DNA of 64,000 bases from the NCBI RefSeq assembly GCF_002531935.1, contig NZ_NWSV01000012.1:106662-170661 (forward strand). Reading direction: 5' to 3'. Made by a program: the position numbers and the translations under genes. The stretch's first letter is position 1. Each line of letters begins with the position of its first letter. This DNA is from Rhizobium chutanense. Its GTDB lineage: Bacteria; Pseudomonadota; Alphaproteobacteria; Rhizobiales; Rhizobiaceae. The notes beneath the pieces are model-generated. The model was not told the origin of the DNA, did not search any database, and worked only from the letters and a program-made list of their open reading frames with translations. This document shows, in pieces, positions 1 to 9,484 of this stretch.

Positions 1-1257
1 GCCGTCGCCGCCGTCGGCATGACCATGGCCGGCCTGCCGCTTGCAGTCGCCGTCGCGCTCGGCGCCATCGTCGCGCCGCCGGATGCAGCGGCGGCGACCG
101 TCATGCTCGACCGTTTCGATCTGCCGCGCCAGACCTATGTGATCCTGAAGGGCGAAAGCCTTCTCAACGATGCCGTCGCACTGCTGATCTTCAGCGCCGC
201 GGTGGCGGCCGCATCGAGCCCGGCCTTCTTCAGCGGCGCCCTGGCAGAGCTTGCCCTTGCGGTACCGGGTGGCCTCATTCTCGGTTATCTCCTCGGCCGC
301 CTCTACATGATCGTCGGCGTAAAGCTCGCCGGCACGCTCGGCGGCACCCTGCTCGAATTCGTCGCCACCTTCGGCACCTGGATCATCGCCGAGCGGCTCC
401 ACCTTTCGGCCATTCTGGCCATCGTCGTCTATGCGATGGTGATCGCCCGCTACATGCCCGAGCGGCAGACCGCCCGCCACCGCATCCATTCCTATTCGGT
501 CTGGGAAGCCGCGGTCTTCCTGCTCAACGTGCTCGCCTTCCTGCTGATGGGCCTGCAGGTCCGCCAGATCGTCCTCGGCCTTGATCCCGGCCGGCTGAAT
601 TTCGCGATCACTTTGGCGGCCGCGGTCTTCATCACCGTCATCGTCACCCGCCTGGCCTGGGTACTCTTCTACAACCGCGTCATCACCTTCCTTGCCGCGC
701 GCGGCTATACCAAGCAAGCCGCTCCCACCTTCGCGACCAGCCTGCTTGCCGGCTGGTGCGGCATGCGTGGCCTCGTCACGCTGGCGACCGCGCTCGCCCT
801 GCCGATCGACTTCCCTGATCGAGACATCATTCTGCTCAGCGCCCTTGCCGTCGTTCTCGGCACGCTCATTGTCCAGGGCCTGACGCTCGGGCCGCTGATC
901 CGTTTGCTGAAATTCGACCCGGACACCTCCCTGGACCGCGATCTCACTCGGACCCGCGTCGCGTTGATCGACGCAGCACTTGCCGCACTCGCCGGCAGCG
1001 AGGACAAATCCACCCGCATCCTGCGCGACGTTTACAACTCCGAGCGGGAGATCGCCGCCGACGGAAAACACCCGCGCGAAGTCAGCAGACTCGACAAGCA
1101 GCGCCGCAGCGTCATTGCCGCCAAACGCCGCAGACTGGCGGCGATGCGCCGTGCCGACGAGATCGACGACGATGTTTTCCACATGCTGGAACAGGAGCTC
1201 GATTGGGCCGAGCTTGCCGTCCTGCCGCCCGGCCGCGACGAGATCGTCGAGAGCTGA
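1..1257 (+). CDS. CPA1-family Na+/H+ antiporter, 3' part (5' end outside window)
   Basis: An inner-membrane cation/proton exchanger of the CPA1 (NhaP/NHE-like) family. The frame is open from base 1 (AVAAVG precedes the first ATG at 19), so the true start lies upstream of the window. Visible family signatures are LGAIVAPPDA near the beginning, the ion-site motif LKGESLLNDAVALLIF around residues 43-58, and a series of hydrophobic segments to about residue 300. The last ~110 residues form a charged, Arg/Glu-rich cytoplasmic tail (RDLTRTRVALIDAALAALAG onwards), as in other bacterial CPA1 proteins with a C-terminal regulatory tail. Ion selectivity (Na+ or K+) cannot be read from sequence. The gene is monocistronic within the window; 257 bp separate it from the efflux operon, and I see no terminator with a T-run there. 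Confidence 0.9.
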   Translation, partial: AVAAVGMTMAGLPLAVAVALGAIVAPPDAAAATVMLDRFDLPRQTYVILKGESLLNDAVALLIFSAAVAAASSPAFFSGALAELALAVPGGLILGYLLGRLYMIVGVKLAGTLGGTLLEFVATFGTWIIAERLHLSAILAIVVYAMVIARYMPERQTARHRIHSYSVWEAAVFLLNVLAFLLMGLQVRQIVLGLDPGRLNFAITLAAAVFITVIVTRLAWVLFYNRVITFLAARGYTKQAAPTFATSLLAGWCGMRGLVTLATALALPIDFPDRDIILLSALAVVLGTLIVQGLTLGPLIRLLKFDPDTSLDRDLTRTRVALIDAALAALAGSEDKSTRILRDVYNSEREIAADGKHPREVSRLDKQRRSVIAAKRRRLAAMRRADEIDDDVFHMLEQELDWAELAVLPPGRDEIVES

Positions 1258-1514
1258 CGTGACCCATGAAGTTTGAACGGATTCTGCAACCGCAGCCAAT
1301 TGGCATTTGCTATTTTTCGCCGCTGCCGTTTATATCCAGTTCCTAGCGTTACGATTTTTCCGATGTGCATTGCGTGCCGGCCTTCCTTTCCAAGGATTGG
1401 ACACCGGGGGAAATCGCGGGGGCCGAGGCCTTCGTTCAAAGCAAAGACCTGAATAGCATCACTTCATCTTAGCTTCGTCGGCAGTCGATCGGCCGTCGAG
1501 ATTGGAGGACCGGT

Positions 1515-2693
1515 ATGACTTACGTGCTTCGACAGATGTTGGCGCTTGGCTGCATCGCCACGTTCATGCCTCTGGCCGCAATGGCGCAGGGCGCACCGGC
1601 TGCTCCTCCTCCCGTCACCGTCGCAAAACCGGTGGTTCGCGATGTCGTCGATAACGACGAATTCATCGGCCGTTTCCAACCGGTCGACGAAGTCTCCGTC
1701 CGCTCGCGTGTCGGCGGATACCTGCAGGAAGTTCATTTCGAGGACGGCGCCCTGGTCAAACAGGGCGACTTGCTCTTCGTCATCGACCAACGGCCGTTCA
1801 TCACCGCGCTCAACCAGGCAAAGGCCACGCTCGAAGCGTCGCAATCCACCCTTGTCTTTGCCGATGCGCAGTACAAACGCGCCCAGTCGCTCGCTTCGAG
1901 CGGCAGCCAATCCGCACAGACGCTGGACGATCGCCGCCGCGAATTCGATTCCGCCCAGGCCAATGTCCGCGGCGCTCAGGCCGCCGCCGATCGCGCAGCT
2001 CTCGACCTCGAATATACCGAGATCAAGGCGCCGCTCAGCGGCCGGATCGACCGCCGCCTGCTTTCGACCGGCAATCTCGTGCAGGCCGACCAGACGGTGC
2101 TCACCACGATCGTCTCCCTCGATCCGATCGATTTCTATTTCGACGTCGACGAGCGGCGCCTGCTGAATTTCGCCGACACCGCGCGCAAGCAGGGCAAGGA
2201 TCTGCAACTCGGCGGCGGTGGCGTCGACGTATCCGTCACGATTTCCGACCCCACGGCCAAACCTTTCATGGGGAAACTCGATTTCGCCGAGAACCGGGTC
2301 GACAATGAGAGCGGCACCATCCGCATCCGCGCCCGGCTTGCAAATCCCGATCTTGTCCTGCAGCCGGGCCTGTTCGGCCGTGTGCAGGTCGCAGCCTCCA
2401 ATACCTATAAGGCCATTCTCGTCCCGGACGAGGCAATCGGCTCGGACCAGAACGAACGCGTCGTCTATGTCGTCGATGCGCAGGGCAAGGTTTCGACCAA
2501 GCCGGTGCGGCCCGGACCGCGGCTCTACGGCTATCGCGTCATCCGTGAAGGCCTCGACGGCACCGAGACGATCATTGTCAACGGTCTGATGCGGGCGCGA
2601 CCGGGTTCGACCATCACGCCGCAGATGAGCGAACTGCCGCAGGAGCGGCAGGATACGCCGCCCGAATCCGCAAATGCGGAGAGCGGACAATGA
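1515..2693 (+). CDS. RND efflux periplasmic adaptor (membrane fusion protein)
   Basis: Periplasmic adaptor of a tripartite RND drug/solvent efflux pump, 392 aa. A signal peptide (MTYVLRQMLALGCIATFMPLAAMA) precedes an Ala/Pro-rich linker. The biotinyl-lipoyl-like half-motifs follow: VRSRVGGYLQEVHFEDGALVKQGDLLF around residues 63-90, and the return half near DLEYTEIKAPLSGRIDRRL. An alpha-helical hairpin lies between them (FADAQYKRAQSLASSGSQSA), with a beta-barrel and membrane-proximal domain towards the C terminus. The start is supported by TTGGAGG six bases before the ATG. The stop overlaps the ATG of the RND pump by four bases (ATGA), so the two are translationally coupled. The proteins resemble the MexE/AcrA class, but substrate and regulator are unknown: no TetR/LysR gene lies beside them and no outer-membrane channel gene is in the operon. 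Confidence 0.93.
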   Translation: MTYVLRQMLALGCIATFMPLAAMAQGAPAAPPPVTVAKPVVRDVVDNDEFIGRFQPVDEVSVRSRVGGYLQEVHFEDGALVKQGDLLFVIDQRPFITALNQAKATLEASQSTLVFADAQYKRAQSLASSGSQSAQTLDDRRREFDSAQANVRGAQAAADRAALDLEYTEIKAPLSGRIDRRLLSTGNLVQADQTVLTTIVSLDPIDFYFDVDERRLLNFADTARKQGKDLQLGGGGVDVSVTISDPTAKPFMGKLDFAENRVDNESGTIRIRARLANPDLVLQPGLFGRVQVAASNTYKAILVPDEAIGSDQNERVVYVVDAQGKVSTKPVRPGPRLYGYRVIREGLDGTETIIVNGLMRARPGSTITPQMSELPQERQDTPPESANAESGQ

Positions 2694-5600
2694 GATTCGC
2701 CCATTTCTTCGTCGACCGGCCGATCTTTGCGGCCGTCATCTCGATCCTCTTTCTCGTCGTCGGTGGCATCGCCTATACGCAGCTGCCGGTCTCCCAATAT
2801 CCGGAGATCGCGCCGCCCACCATCGTCGTGCGCACCTCCTATCCGGGCGCCGACCCGCAGACCATCGCCGACACCGTTTCGACCCCGCTCGAGCAGCAGA
2901 TCAACGGCGTCGAAGACATGCTGTACATGTCGTCCTACTCCAGCGCCGACGGCGCCATGTCGCTGACGATCACCTTCAAGCTCGGCACCGATCTCGACAA
3001 AGTCCAAGTGCTTGTCCAGAACCGCGTCTCCATCGCGCTCCCCCGTCTTCCCGAGGAGGTTCAGCGGCTCGGCGTGACCACCGACAAGAGTTCGCCCGAC
3101 CTGATGATGGTGGTGCACCTCCTGTCGCCGTCGCACCGTTACGACCAGCTCTACGTCTCGAACTATGCCCGCAACCGCATCCGCGACGTGCTCGTGCGCC
3201 TTGACGGCGTCGGCGACGTGCAGATCTTCGGCGAGCGGCAATATTCGATGCGCATCTGGCTGGATCCGGAAAAACTCTCCGCCTACGGCATGACGTCCGA
3301 CGACGTCGTTTCCGCCTTGAGGGACCAGAACGTCCAGGTCTCGGGCGGCAAGATCGGCGCGCCGCCGGTGACCGGCAAGAACGCCTTCGAATATACGGTG
3401 CGAACGGACGGGCGTTTCTCCGATGTGCGCGAGTTCCGCTATGTCATCGTCAAGTCGACGGGAGCAGGCCGGCTCGTGCAGTTGCAGGACGTCGCCCGCA
3501 TCGAACTCGGCGCGCAGGACTACGTCACTAACAGTTACCTCAACAACGACCCGGCGGTCGCTCTCGGCATTTTCGCCCGGCCGGGAACCAACGCTCTCGA
3601 TACGGCCCATCAGGTCCAGACGCTGATGAAGGATATCTCCCAGAATTTTCCGGAGGGACTGGAATATCGCATCGTCTACGACACGACCGAATTCATCTCG
3701 GATTCGATCGACGAGGTCTACAGGACCATCGCCGAAGCAGCCATCCTGGTGGCCATCGTCGTTCTCGTCTTCCTGCAATCCTGGCGGACCGCGATCATAC
3801 CGATCGTCGCTATTCCCGTCTCGCTGATCGGCACCTTCGCCATCCTGCTCGCCTTCGGTTTCTCGCTCAACATGCTGACGCTTTTCGGCCTGGTGCTGGC
3901 GATCGGCATCGTCGTCGACGACGCGATCGTGGTGGTGGAAAACGTCGAGCGCAATCTGGCGCGCGGCATGTCGCCGAAGCAGGCCTCCCACGTGACGATG
4001 GACGAAGTCGGCACCGCTGTTGTGGCGATCTCGCTGGTGCTGATCGCGGTCTTCGTACCGACGGCCTTCATCCCCGGCATCTCGGGCCAGTTCTACAGGC
4101 AGTTCGCGGTGACGATCTCCGTCACGACAGCAATCTCGGCATTGAACTCCCTGACGCTTTCGCCGGCGCTTGCAGGCATTTTGCTGAAAGCCCACGATCA
4201 CGAGACCAAGCGCAAGAGCATCGCCTCACGCCTGGGGTCAGGCCTCGCAAACGGCTTCAACCGCGGCTTCGACCGGATGAGTTCGGGCTATTCCTGGGTT
4301 GTCCGGCACCTCGTCAGAAGCTGGGTGGGCCTGACCTGCTCCATGCTCGCCTTCGCCGCCCTTCTCGGCGCGACCTGGTACATGAGCACCAGGGTTCCCT
4401 CGGGTTTCATCCCGACCATGGACCAAGGTTACGCGATCGTCGTGGTGCAGCTTCCCGACGGCGCCTCGCTTGCCCGGACCGATGCCGTCGTCAAACAGGT
4501 GGGCGATATCGCCCGAACCGTGCCCGGCGTCGGCAACGCCGTGCAGTTTGCCGGCTTCAGCGGCGCGACCTTCACCAATGCCTCGAATGCGGGCGTCGTC
4601 TTCGTTCCGTTCAAATCCTTCGCCGAACGCGAGGAAGGCGGAGACAGCGCCAACAAGATCATCGGCGAGCTCTTCGGCAAGCTGCAGAGCATCCAGGAAG
4701 CCTTCATCATCGCCATCCCGCCGCCCTCCGTGCGCGGTGTGGGCAATTCCGGCGGCTTCAAGATGCAGATCTCCGATCTTGAAAACCCCGACATGACGCG
4801 CGTGCTCGGCCTCGCCCGCCAGATGATGGGAGCTGCTGCGACGACCGAGGGGCTGACCGGTGTCTTTACGACATTCTCCGATGCCAGCCCGCAATATTTC
4901 CTGTCGATCGACCGCGACAAGGCACGCTTCCTGAACGTGCCGATCCCCAATATCTTCAATGCGCTTTCGATCAACCTCGGCGTCGCCTACGTGAACGACT
5001 TCAACGCATTTGGCCGCGTCTACCAGGTTCGCGCCCAGGCCGACCGGCAATACCGCATGGACCGGGACGACATCCTCGCGCTGAAGGTCCGATCGGCGAC
5101 CGGCGCACTGGTTCCGCTTGGAACCCTGATGGACATCCAGGATTCCAGCGGCCCGGCCCTCGTTCAACGCTACAACATGTATGTCTCGGTACCGCTCCAG
5201 GGCAATCCGACGCCAGGCACCTCGACAGGTGATGCCCTGAAGAAGATGGAGGCACTGGCGGCCAAGATCCTGCCGCCCGGAACGACCTTCGAATGGACGG
5301 AACTCGCCTATCAGGAAACCCATACCGGCAACACTGCCGTCTACATCTTCGCCCTCTCCGTCATTTTCGTCTTCCTGGCGCTGGCGGCTCAATATGAAAG
5401 CTGGGTTCTGCCGCTCGCGATCATTCTCATCGTCCCGCTGGCCGTGCTCGCCGCACTGATCGGGGTCTCACTGAGAGGCATGGATAACAACGTCCTGACG
5501 CAGATCGGCCTGATCGTCCTGATCGGCTTGGCAGCCAAAAACGCCATTCTGATCGTCGAATTCGCAAGACAAGCGGAAGAGGAAGGCAAGTCGCCGGTGG

Positions 5601-5875
5601 AGGCCGCCATCGAGGCCAGCCATCTTCGCCTGCGCCCGATCCTGATGACGGCTTTCGCCTTCATCTTCGGTGTTCTGCCGCTCGCCATCGCCACCGGTCC
5701 CGGCGCCGAAATGCGCCAGTCGCTCGGCACCGCCGTCTTTTCGGGCATGCTCGGCGTGACGATCTTCGGCCTTTTCCTGACACCGGTCTTCTACGTCGTG
5801 CTGCGCGGCTGGCGCCGCAAGCAGCCGGTTGAAAAGACGGTCGAGGCTGCCCCGGTCGAGAGAGAAACGGTCTAA
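2690..5875 (+). CDS. RND multidrug efflux permease (HAE1/AcrB family)
   Basis: Inner-membrane proton-driven efflux pump, 1061 aa, the usual length of HAE1 RND proteins. It opens with the standard cytoplasmic/TM1 segment (FFVDRPIFAAVISILFLVVGG). TM4 carries the paired proton-relay aspartates in GIVVDDAIVVVENVERN, around residues 405-420. The second half repeats the fold, with TM8-TM12 and the conserved RLRPILMTAFAFIFGVLPLA. Large periplasmic porter/docking domains lie between TM1-TM2 and TM7-TM8. It is coupled to the adaptor gene by a 4-bp overlap. An outer-membrane channel must be supplied by another locus. The clean, complete reading frame indicates a functional pump; substrates cannot be deduced. 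Confidence 0.95.
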   Translation: MRFAHFFVDRPIFAAVISILFLVVGGIAYTQLPVSQYPEIAPPTIVVRTSYPGADPQTIADTVSTPLEQQINGVEDMLYMSSYSSADGAMSLTITFKLGTDLDKVQVLVQNRVSIALPRLPEEVQRLGVTTDKSSPDLMMVVHLLSPSHRYDQLYVSNYARNRIRDVLVRLDGVGDVQIFGERQYSMRIWLDPEKLSAYGMTSDDVVSALRDQNVQVSGGKIGAPPVTGKNAFEYTVRTDGRFSDVREFRYVIVKSTGAGRLVQLQDVARIELGAQDYVTNSYLNNDPAVALGIFARPGTNALDTAHQVQTLMKDISQNFPEGLEYRIVYDTTEFISDSIDEVYRTIAEAAILVAIVVLVFLQSWRTAIIPIVAIPVSLIGTFAILLAFGFSLNMLTLFGLVLAIGIVVDDAIVVVENVERNLARGMSPKQASHVTMDEVGTAVVAISLVLIAVFVPTAFIPGISGQFYRQFAVTISVTTAISALNSLTLSPALAGILLKAHDHETKRKSIASRLGSGLANGFNRGFDRMSSGYSWVVRHLVRSWVGLTCSMLAFAALLGATWYMSTRVPSGFIPTMDQGYAIVVVQLPDGASLARTDAVVKQVGDIARTVPGVGNAVQFAGFSGATFTNASNAGVVFVPFKSFAEREEGGDSANKIIGELFGKLQSIQEAFIIAIPPPSVRGVGNSGGFKMQISDLENPDMTRVLGLARQMMGAAATTEGLTGVFTTFSDASPQYFLSIDRDKARFLNVPIPNIFNALSINLGVAYVNDFNAFGRVYQVRAQADRQYRMDRDDILALKVRSATGALVPLGTLMDIQDSSGPALVQRYNMYVSVPLQGNPTPGTSTGDALKKMEALAAKILPPGTTFEWTELAYQETHTGNTAVYIFALSVIFVFLALAAQYESWVLPLAIILIVPLAVLAALIGVSLRGMDNNVLTQIGLIVLIGLAAKNAILIVEFARQAEEEGKSPVEAAIEASHLRLRPILMTAFAFIFGVLPLAIATGPGAEMRQSLGTAVFSGMLGVTIFGLFLTPVFYVVLRGWRRKQPVEKTVEAAPVERETV

Positions 5876-5885
5876 AGCGGCAAGG

Positions 5886-6623
5886 TCAGGTGGAGAACAG
5901 ATGCACCTGGCCCTGCCAAAAGCGAGCGACGGTGAGCTTGCCGCTGCGATAGGCGCGTGTGTCGAGATTGAGCCGCCGGGGCCGAATGTCCGGCGCGTCG
6001 TTCGGCGTATGACCGTGCACGACGAGTTTCGGCAGCGGCACCCTGCTCTCAAGGAAGCGGTGGCGGATGAGGACCAGGTCCTCGTCCGTTTGCGCGGCAA
6101 GCGGCAGCGTCGGATCGATGCCGGCATGCACGAACAATACGTTCGGCGTGTCCAGCATGATGGGCATCGCCCGCATGAAATCGACATGCGTGTGCGGCAA
6201 TGAATGACGGATGAAAGCATCGAGCTGGACGCCGGAAGGGAAGATCAGCGGTAGATGCTCCGGATCGAGGCCATAGGATTTAAGCGATTGCGCCGACCCC
6301 ATCCGCATCCAGTCGTCATAGGACGCCCAGCCATCGATATAGTCGAGCATGGCGATCTCATGATTGCCGGCCAGACAGATGCGGTCGAAACCATCAGGCG
6401 GCGGCTCCATCAGGTGGTCGATCACCTGCGCCGATTGCGGGCCGCGGTCGATATAGTCGCCGAGCGTCACGATCAGCTTGCGCCCCGGCAGCCGTGCGCC
6501 ATCACGCAAGATCGCCTCCTCGGCTTTAACAAGCAGGTCGTAACGGCCGTGAATGTCGCCGATCGCATAGGTCGGAATTGCGGCAATATCCAGCGTCAGA
6601 CGTGGTCTCTGCTGGCGTGCCAT
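5886..6623 (-). CDS. Metallophosphoesterase, Ser/Thr-type phosphatase (PPP-like)
   Basis: A calcineurin-like phosphoesterase of 245 aa with the three canonical metal-binding motifs GDIHG (residues 22-26), GDYIDRG (55-61) and GNHE (86-89), followed by the downstream His motifs FVHAGID and VVHGHTPN. This is the bacterial PPP/ApaH-like group (PrpA/PrpE-like); protein phosphatase or dinucleotide-polyphosphate hydrolase activity are both possible. I chose the ATG at 6623 because GAGG sits eight bases upstream. Other in-frame ATGs exist at 6662 and 6665, and the frame stays open to 6863, but the extra residues show no recognisable fold. It converges with the RND operon (11-bp gap), so the two are not co-transcribed. 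Confidence 0.9.
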   Translation of the reverse strand: MARQQRPRLTLDIAAIPTYAIGDIHGRYDLLVKAEEAILRDGARLPGRKLIVTLGDYIDRGPQSAQVIDHLMEPPPDGFDRICLAGNHEIAMLDYIDGWASYDDWMRMGSAQSLKSYGLDPEHLPLIFPSGVQLDAFIRHSLPHTHVDFMRAMPIMLDTPNVLFVHAGIDPTLPLAAQTDEDLVLIRHRFLESRVPLPKLVVHGHTPNDAPDIRPRRLNLDTRAYRSGKLTVARFWQGQVHLFST

Positions 6624-6924
6624 TTTCCAAACCTCGCTGTTGCGCGCAAGGGAGTCGCTCATCATGTTTCTCGATCTAGAAGGCCCCAGCTGACCGTAAA
6701 TAGCGCGAAGGACAAGGCGATCAAGCTGGTAGGAAAATTCAAACCACTCGGCTTTTGTAGAAAAACCGGCCTTATCATGCGCGGGGTAATCCCTCACTCC
6801 TGTGTCCATCGCATCGGCCGTGAAAGCGGATCGACTTTCAGAAAGCATGATGCGAGGAGTCAACGTGTCGCAGCGGATTTTACACGTCTGGAAAGATGCG
6901 TTGCGCTGTAGGAAAGGGTGATCG
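6624..6924. other. Intergenic region between divergent genes
   Basis: About 300 bp separate the divergent metallophosphoesterase and flavoprotein genes and should hold both promoters. The minus-strand frame of the phosphatase remains open across most of it, so an N-terminal extension cannot be fully excluded. I see no strong hairpin, repeat or RNA gene. Confidence 0.5.
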
Positions 6925-8049
6925 GTGGGAACGATATCGCAGTTTCATCGCAGCCTCAGGCCTCCCGCGCACCGCATCGAAAGCGAAGAAGAGGCGATAT
7001 CCACGGCCCGCAACCTCGCCGACGCATTCCGGCATCAGGCGAGCGAACGCGATATCAACCGCATCCTGCCTCATGCCGAGCTGGACGCGCTGTCGATATC
7101 GGGGCTGACGGCGATCACCGTTCCGCCCGACTATGAAGGGCTCGACATGTCGAACGCCCTGCTTGCCGAAATCGTTGCGATCATTGCCGAGGGCGACGCT
7201 TCGATCGGCGAAGCCCTGGAAAGCCATTTCTGCGCGCTGGAGACGCTCCGCACCCAGGCGACCGAGGATCTGCAGGCATCGCTATTTGCCCGCGTGCTGC
7301 AAGGCGACCGTTTCGCGGGCGCCATTTTCGCCGACGGCACCGAGCTGACGGCCGAAGGCCCGGGTTATCGCCTGAGCGGGCGCACGCGGCAGGCGCCGGG
7401 CATTCTCTTCGCCGACTGGATCGCCGCTGCCGCCACCACGCCGCCCAGCCGTCCGGTAATGCTCTACCTCGCAAGCGGCGACGAAGGTGTGCAGGTGGTC
7501 GACGATTGGGATGGCTTCGGTCAACGCACCAACGGATCGGCGACGGCGATCGTCGGCACGCTTCATGTCAATGCCGATACCATTGTGCCCGCCCTTTCCT
7601 CCGGATCTTCGACCGGCATCTCGCTGGGCCTGCTGCTGAAGGGCGGCGTTAGCCTGGGCATTGCGCGGGCCGCTTGGACCGACCTTACGATCACGGTCGG
7701 CGACGGCACCCACGTCCTTCCCCGGCTGGGCGAACACGCCCTCCATATCGAAACGGCAGCAGCGGCCTTGGAACGGGCCGGCCGCAAACTCGATATCGCC
7801 CAAGTCAATCCTGTGGAGGCCGCGATGGCGGACGCGCATTTCTCCGCCTCGGCGGCCGCCATTCTTGCTGGGGAAACGGCGCTCGGCACTGCAAACGCGC
7901 TGTTCGAACTGGCGGGGGAAACATCGGCCGGGATCGGGCTCAATCTCGACCGGCATTGGCGTAACGCCCGCATTCACGCGCTATCGCTGCCGCGCGATAG
8001 ACTGTTGCGCGCCGCAGGCGAATATCGCTCGAAAGTCGGCGGCGCCTAG
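6925..8049 (+). CDS. Acyl-CoA-dehydrogenase-like flavoprotein (SfnB/DszC-type monooxygenase family)
   Basis: A 374-aa protein of the acyl-CoA dehydrogenase superfamily. Its features fit the SfnB-like branch, which desulfurises organosulfur compounds rather than oxidising CoA thioesters. The segments seen are an N-terminal helical domain (HRIESEEEAISTARNLADAF), a middle beta-domain ending in DDWDGFGQRTNGSATAIV (the counterpart of the ACAD substrate loop), and the C-terminal four-helix domain with HWRNARIHAL, the typical end of this branch. The start is GTG with GGAAAGG seven bases upstream. It lies tail-to-tail (6-bp gap) with an Rrf2 regulator gene. Function in sulfur scavenging is inferred from family resemblance; no sulfonate/sulfone transporter or flavin reductase lies beside it. 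Confidence 0.8.
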   Translation: MGTISQFHRSLRPPAHRIESEEEAISTARNLADAFRHQASERDINRILPHAELDALSISGLTAITVPPDYEGLDMSNALLAEIVAIIAEGDASIGEALESHFCALETLRTQATEDLQASLFARVLQGDRFAGAIFADGTELTAEGPGYRLSGRTRQAPGILFADWIAAAATTPPSRPVMLYLASGDEGVQVVDDWDGFGQRTNGSATAIVGTLHVNADTIVPALSSGSSTGISLGLLLKGGVSLGIARAAWTDLTITVGDGTHVLPRLGEHALHIETAAAALERAGRKLDIAQVNPVEAAMADAHFSASAAAILAGETALGTANALFELAGETSAGIGLNLDRHWRNARIHALSLPRDRLLRAAGEYRSKVGGA

Positions 8050-8055
8050 TCTTGT

Positions 8056-8520
8056 TCAGCTGGCGGCCGAGATCGGAAATTCTTCCTTGTCGCCGTCGAT
8101 GCGGCCGCCGTCGGAAACGAATTGTTCGAGGCTCATATTGTCGAGAATGGCGGCGATCGCGTCCCGGACATCGGTCATCGAGCGCCGCACCTGACAGGTC
8201 TCAGGATCGGCGCAGTCGTCGCAGGCTTCGTATGCCGTGCGGCTGGCGCAGCGGATCGGCGCCAGTGGACCGTCCAATGTGCGGATGACATGGCCGATGC
8301 GGATTTCCGAGGCCGGCCGCGACAGGGAATAGCCGCCGCCCGGCCCCTTCTTCGAACGCAGGATGCCGACATTGCGCAGTTCGAGCAGGATCGTATCGAG
8401 AAACTTCTTCGGGATATTGTTGCGCGACGCGATGTCGTTGATGAAGGCGGTTTCTCCCGGCGCCAGCCGCGCCAGATCGACCAGCGCCTTCAGCCCGTAT
8501 TTTCCCTTTTTCGTCAGCAT
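8056..8520 (-). CDS. Rrf2-family transcriptional regulator with four cysteines
   Basis: A 154-aa Rrf2 winged-helix regulator. The N terminus (MLTKKGKYGLKALVDLARL) is the Rrf2 signature, and a helix-turn-helix covers about residues 25-52 (INDIASRNNIPKKFLDTIL) followed by the wing KKGPGGGYSLSRP. Four cysteines fall at about residues 91, 100, 103 and 109. Three of these spacings recall the IscR-type Fe-S ligands (92, 98, 104 in E. coli), so an iron-sulfur or redox sensor is likely. The ATG at 8520 is chosen because it gives the canonical N terminus; the frame extends to 8592 but with no family similarity. The family includes IscR, NsrR, RirA and CymR; which signal this one reads is unknown. Candidate operators lie upstream at 8553-8619. 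Confidence 0.9.
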   Translation of the reverse strand: MLTKKGKYGLKALVDLARLAPGETAFINDIASRNNIPKKFLDTILLELRNVGILRSKKGPGGGYSLSRPASEIRIGHVIRTLDGPLAPIRCASRTAYEACDDCADPETCQVRRSMTDVRDAIAAILDNMSLEQFVSDGGRIDGDKEEFPISAAS

Positions 8521-8552
8521 CGTCGTCGCCTTGTGGAAATCGCAGTATTTAT

Positions 8553-8619
8553 CCTGCCAATAGCAGGCAAATAGCGTCAAAAGCGTGAACATACAACAAA
8601 ATAGCTATTATTTATAGCT
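8553..8619. promoter_or_regulatory. Two inverted repeats upstream of the Rrf2 gene
   Basis: CCTGC-CAATA-GCAGG (8553-8567) and AGCTAT-TATTT-ATAGCT (8603-8619) are perfect short inverted repeats in an AT-rich stretch just upstream of the Rrf2 start. Rrf2 proteins bind dyad sequences and commonly autoregulate, so these are candidate operators; binding is inference. Confidence 0.35.
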
Positions 8620-8695
8620 TATCTCGGCAACATCCACAGGACTGCGGCAGCCTCGAGAAGGATCGGCCTGCCGCGTCCTCTGCCGGCAACCTCGT

Positions 8696-9484
8696 TCAGA
8701 TCGTCTTCAGCATGCCGCCATCGACGAAATAGGTCGAGCCGATGCAATAACTCGCGCGCTCCGAACTCAGGAAGACGAAGACGTTTGCCAGCTCCTCCGG
8801 CGTACCGAAGCGTTTGGAGGCGGCGTGCTCGTTGGCGACGCTCTGCAGGTAGCCTTCCCAGTTGCCGCCGGTCTCAGCCGTCAGCTGCTTGGCGGTCTTG
8901 ATCCAGTCGGGCGTCAGGATCAGGCCGGCATTGACGCAGTTGACGCGGATATTGTCCTTGATGAGCTCGGTCGAGAGTGTCTTCGAAAACATCATCAGCG
9001 CCGATTTGCTGACATTATAGATCGGCTCGTACCACAGCGGCTGGACGGCGCAGATCGAGGCATTGTGCAGGATCACGCCGCCGCCGCGTGCCTTCATCTG
9101 CGGCGCGATGCCGCGCGCCAGCCGCACGGCGGCCATCACATGCAGGTCCCAATAGGCCTGCCACTTCTCATCGGGCGCCTCCATGACAGTCTCGTTCGAG
9201 CCGGTGCCGGCATTATTGATGAGGATATCGGCGCCGCCCTTTTCGGCCGCGGCAGCAATGATCGCCTCCGTTCCCCCAGCCGTCGCAACGTCGGCGGCAA
9301 CAGCGGCGGCATCGACGCCGTACTTCTCGGCGATACGGGCGGCTTCCGCCTCGAGCCGTTCGCCGCCGCGCGCCGCCAGCACGAGATTGGCGCCCTCGGC
9401 CGCCAGTCCCTCGGCGATCGCCAGTCCGATGCCGACCGACGCGCCTGTTATGACGGCCGTCTTTCCCTTCAATCCGAGATCCAT
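8696..9484 (-). CDS. SDR-family NAD(P)-dependent oxidoreductase
   Basis: A classical short-chain dehydrogenase/reductase of 262 aa. It has the Rossmann glycine motif TGASVGIG (about residues 14-21), NNAG (about 91-94), the catalytic Ser in the LHNASI segment, and Tyr/Lys in YNVSK. The end, FVDGGMLKTI, is typical of the family. The substrate is probably a sugar, polyol or hydroxy-acid, judging from neighbouring carbohydrate genes, but cannot be told from sequence. It is divergent from the hydroxypyruvate-isomerase-like gene with 140 bp between them, so the pair may share a control region. Confidence 0.9.
   Translation of the reverse strand: MDLGLKGKTAVITGASVGIGLAIAEGLAAEGANLVLAARGGERLEAEAARIAEKYGVDAAAVAADVATAGGTEAIIAAAAEKGGADILINNAGTGSNETVMEAPDEKWQAYWDLHVMAAVRLARGIAPQMKARGGGVILHNASICAVQPLWYEPIYNVSKSALMMFSKTLSTELIKDNIRVNCVNAGLILTPDWIKTAKQLTAETGGNWEGYLQSVANEHAASKRFGTPEELANVFVFLSSERASYCIGSTYFVDGGMLKTI

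Noticed and set aside
1464..5392. Long minus-strand open frames (408, 556 and 384 codons) across the RND efflux operon
   Set aside because: They are antisense shadows of high-GC coding DNA; their translations are low-complexity His/Asp/Arg-rich sequences without family resemblance, while the plus-strand genes are unmistakable.
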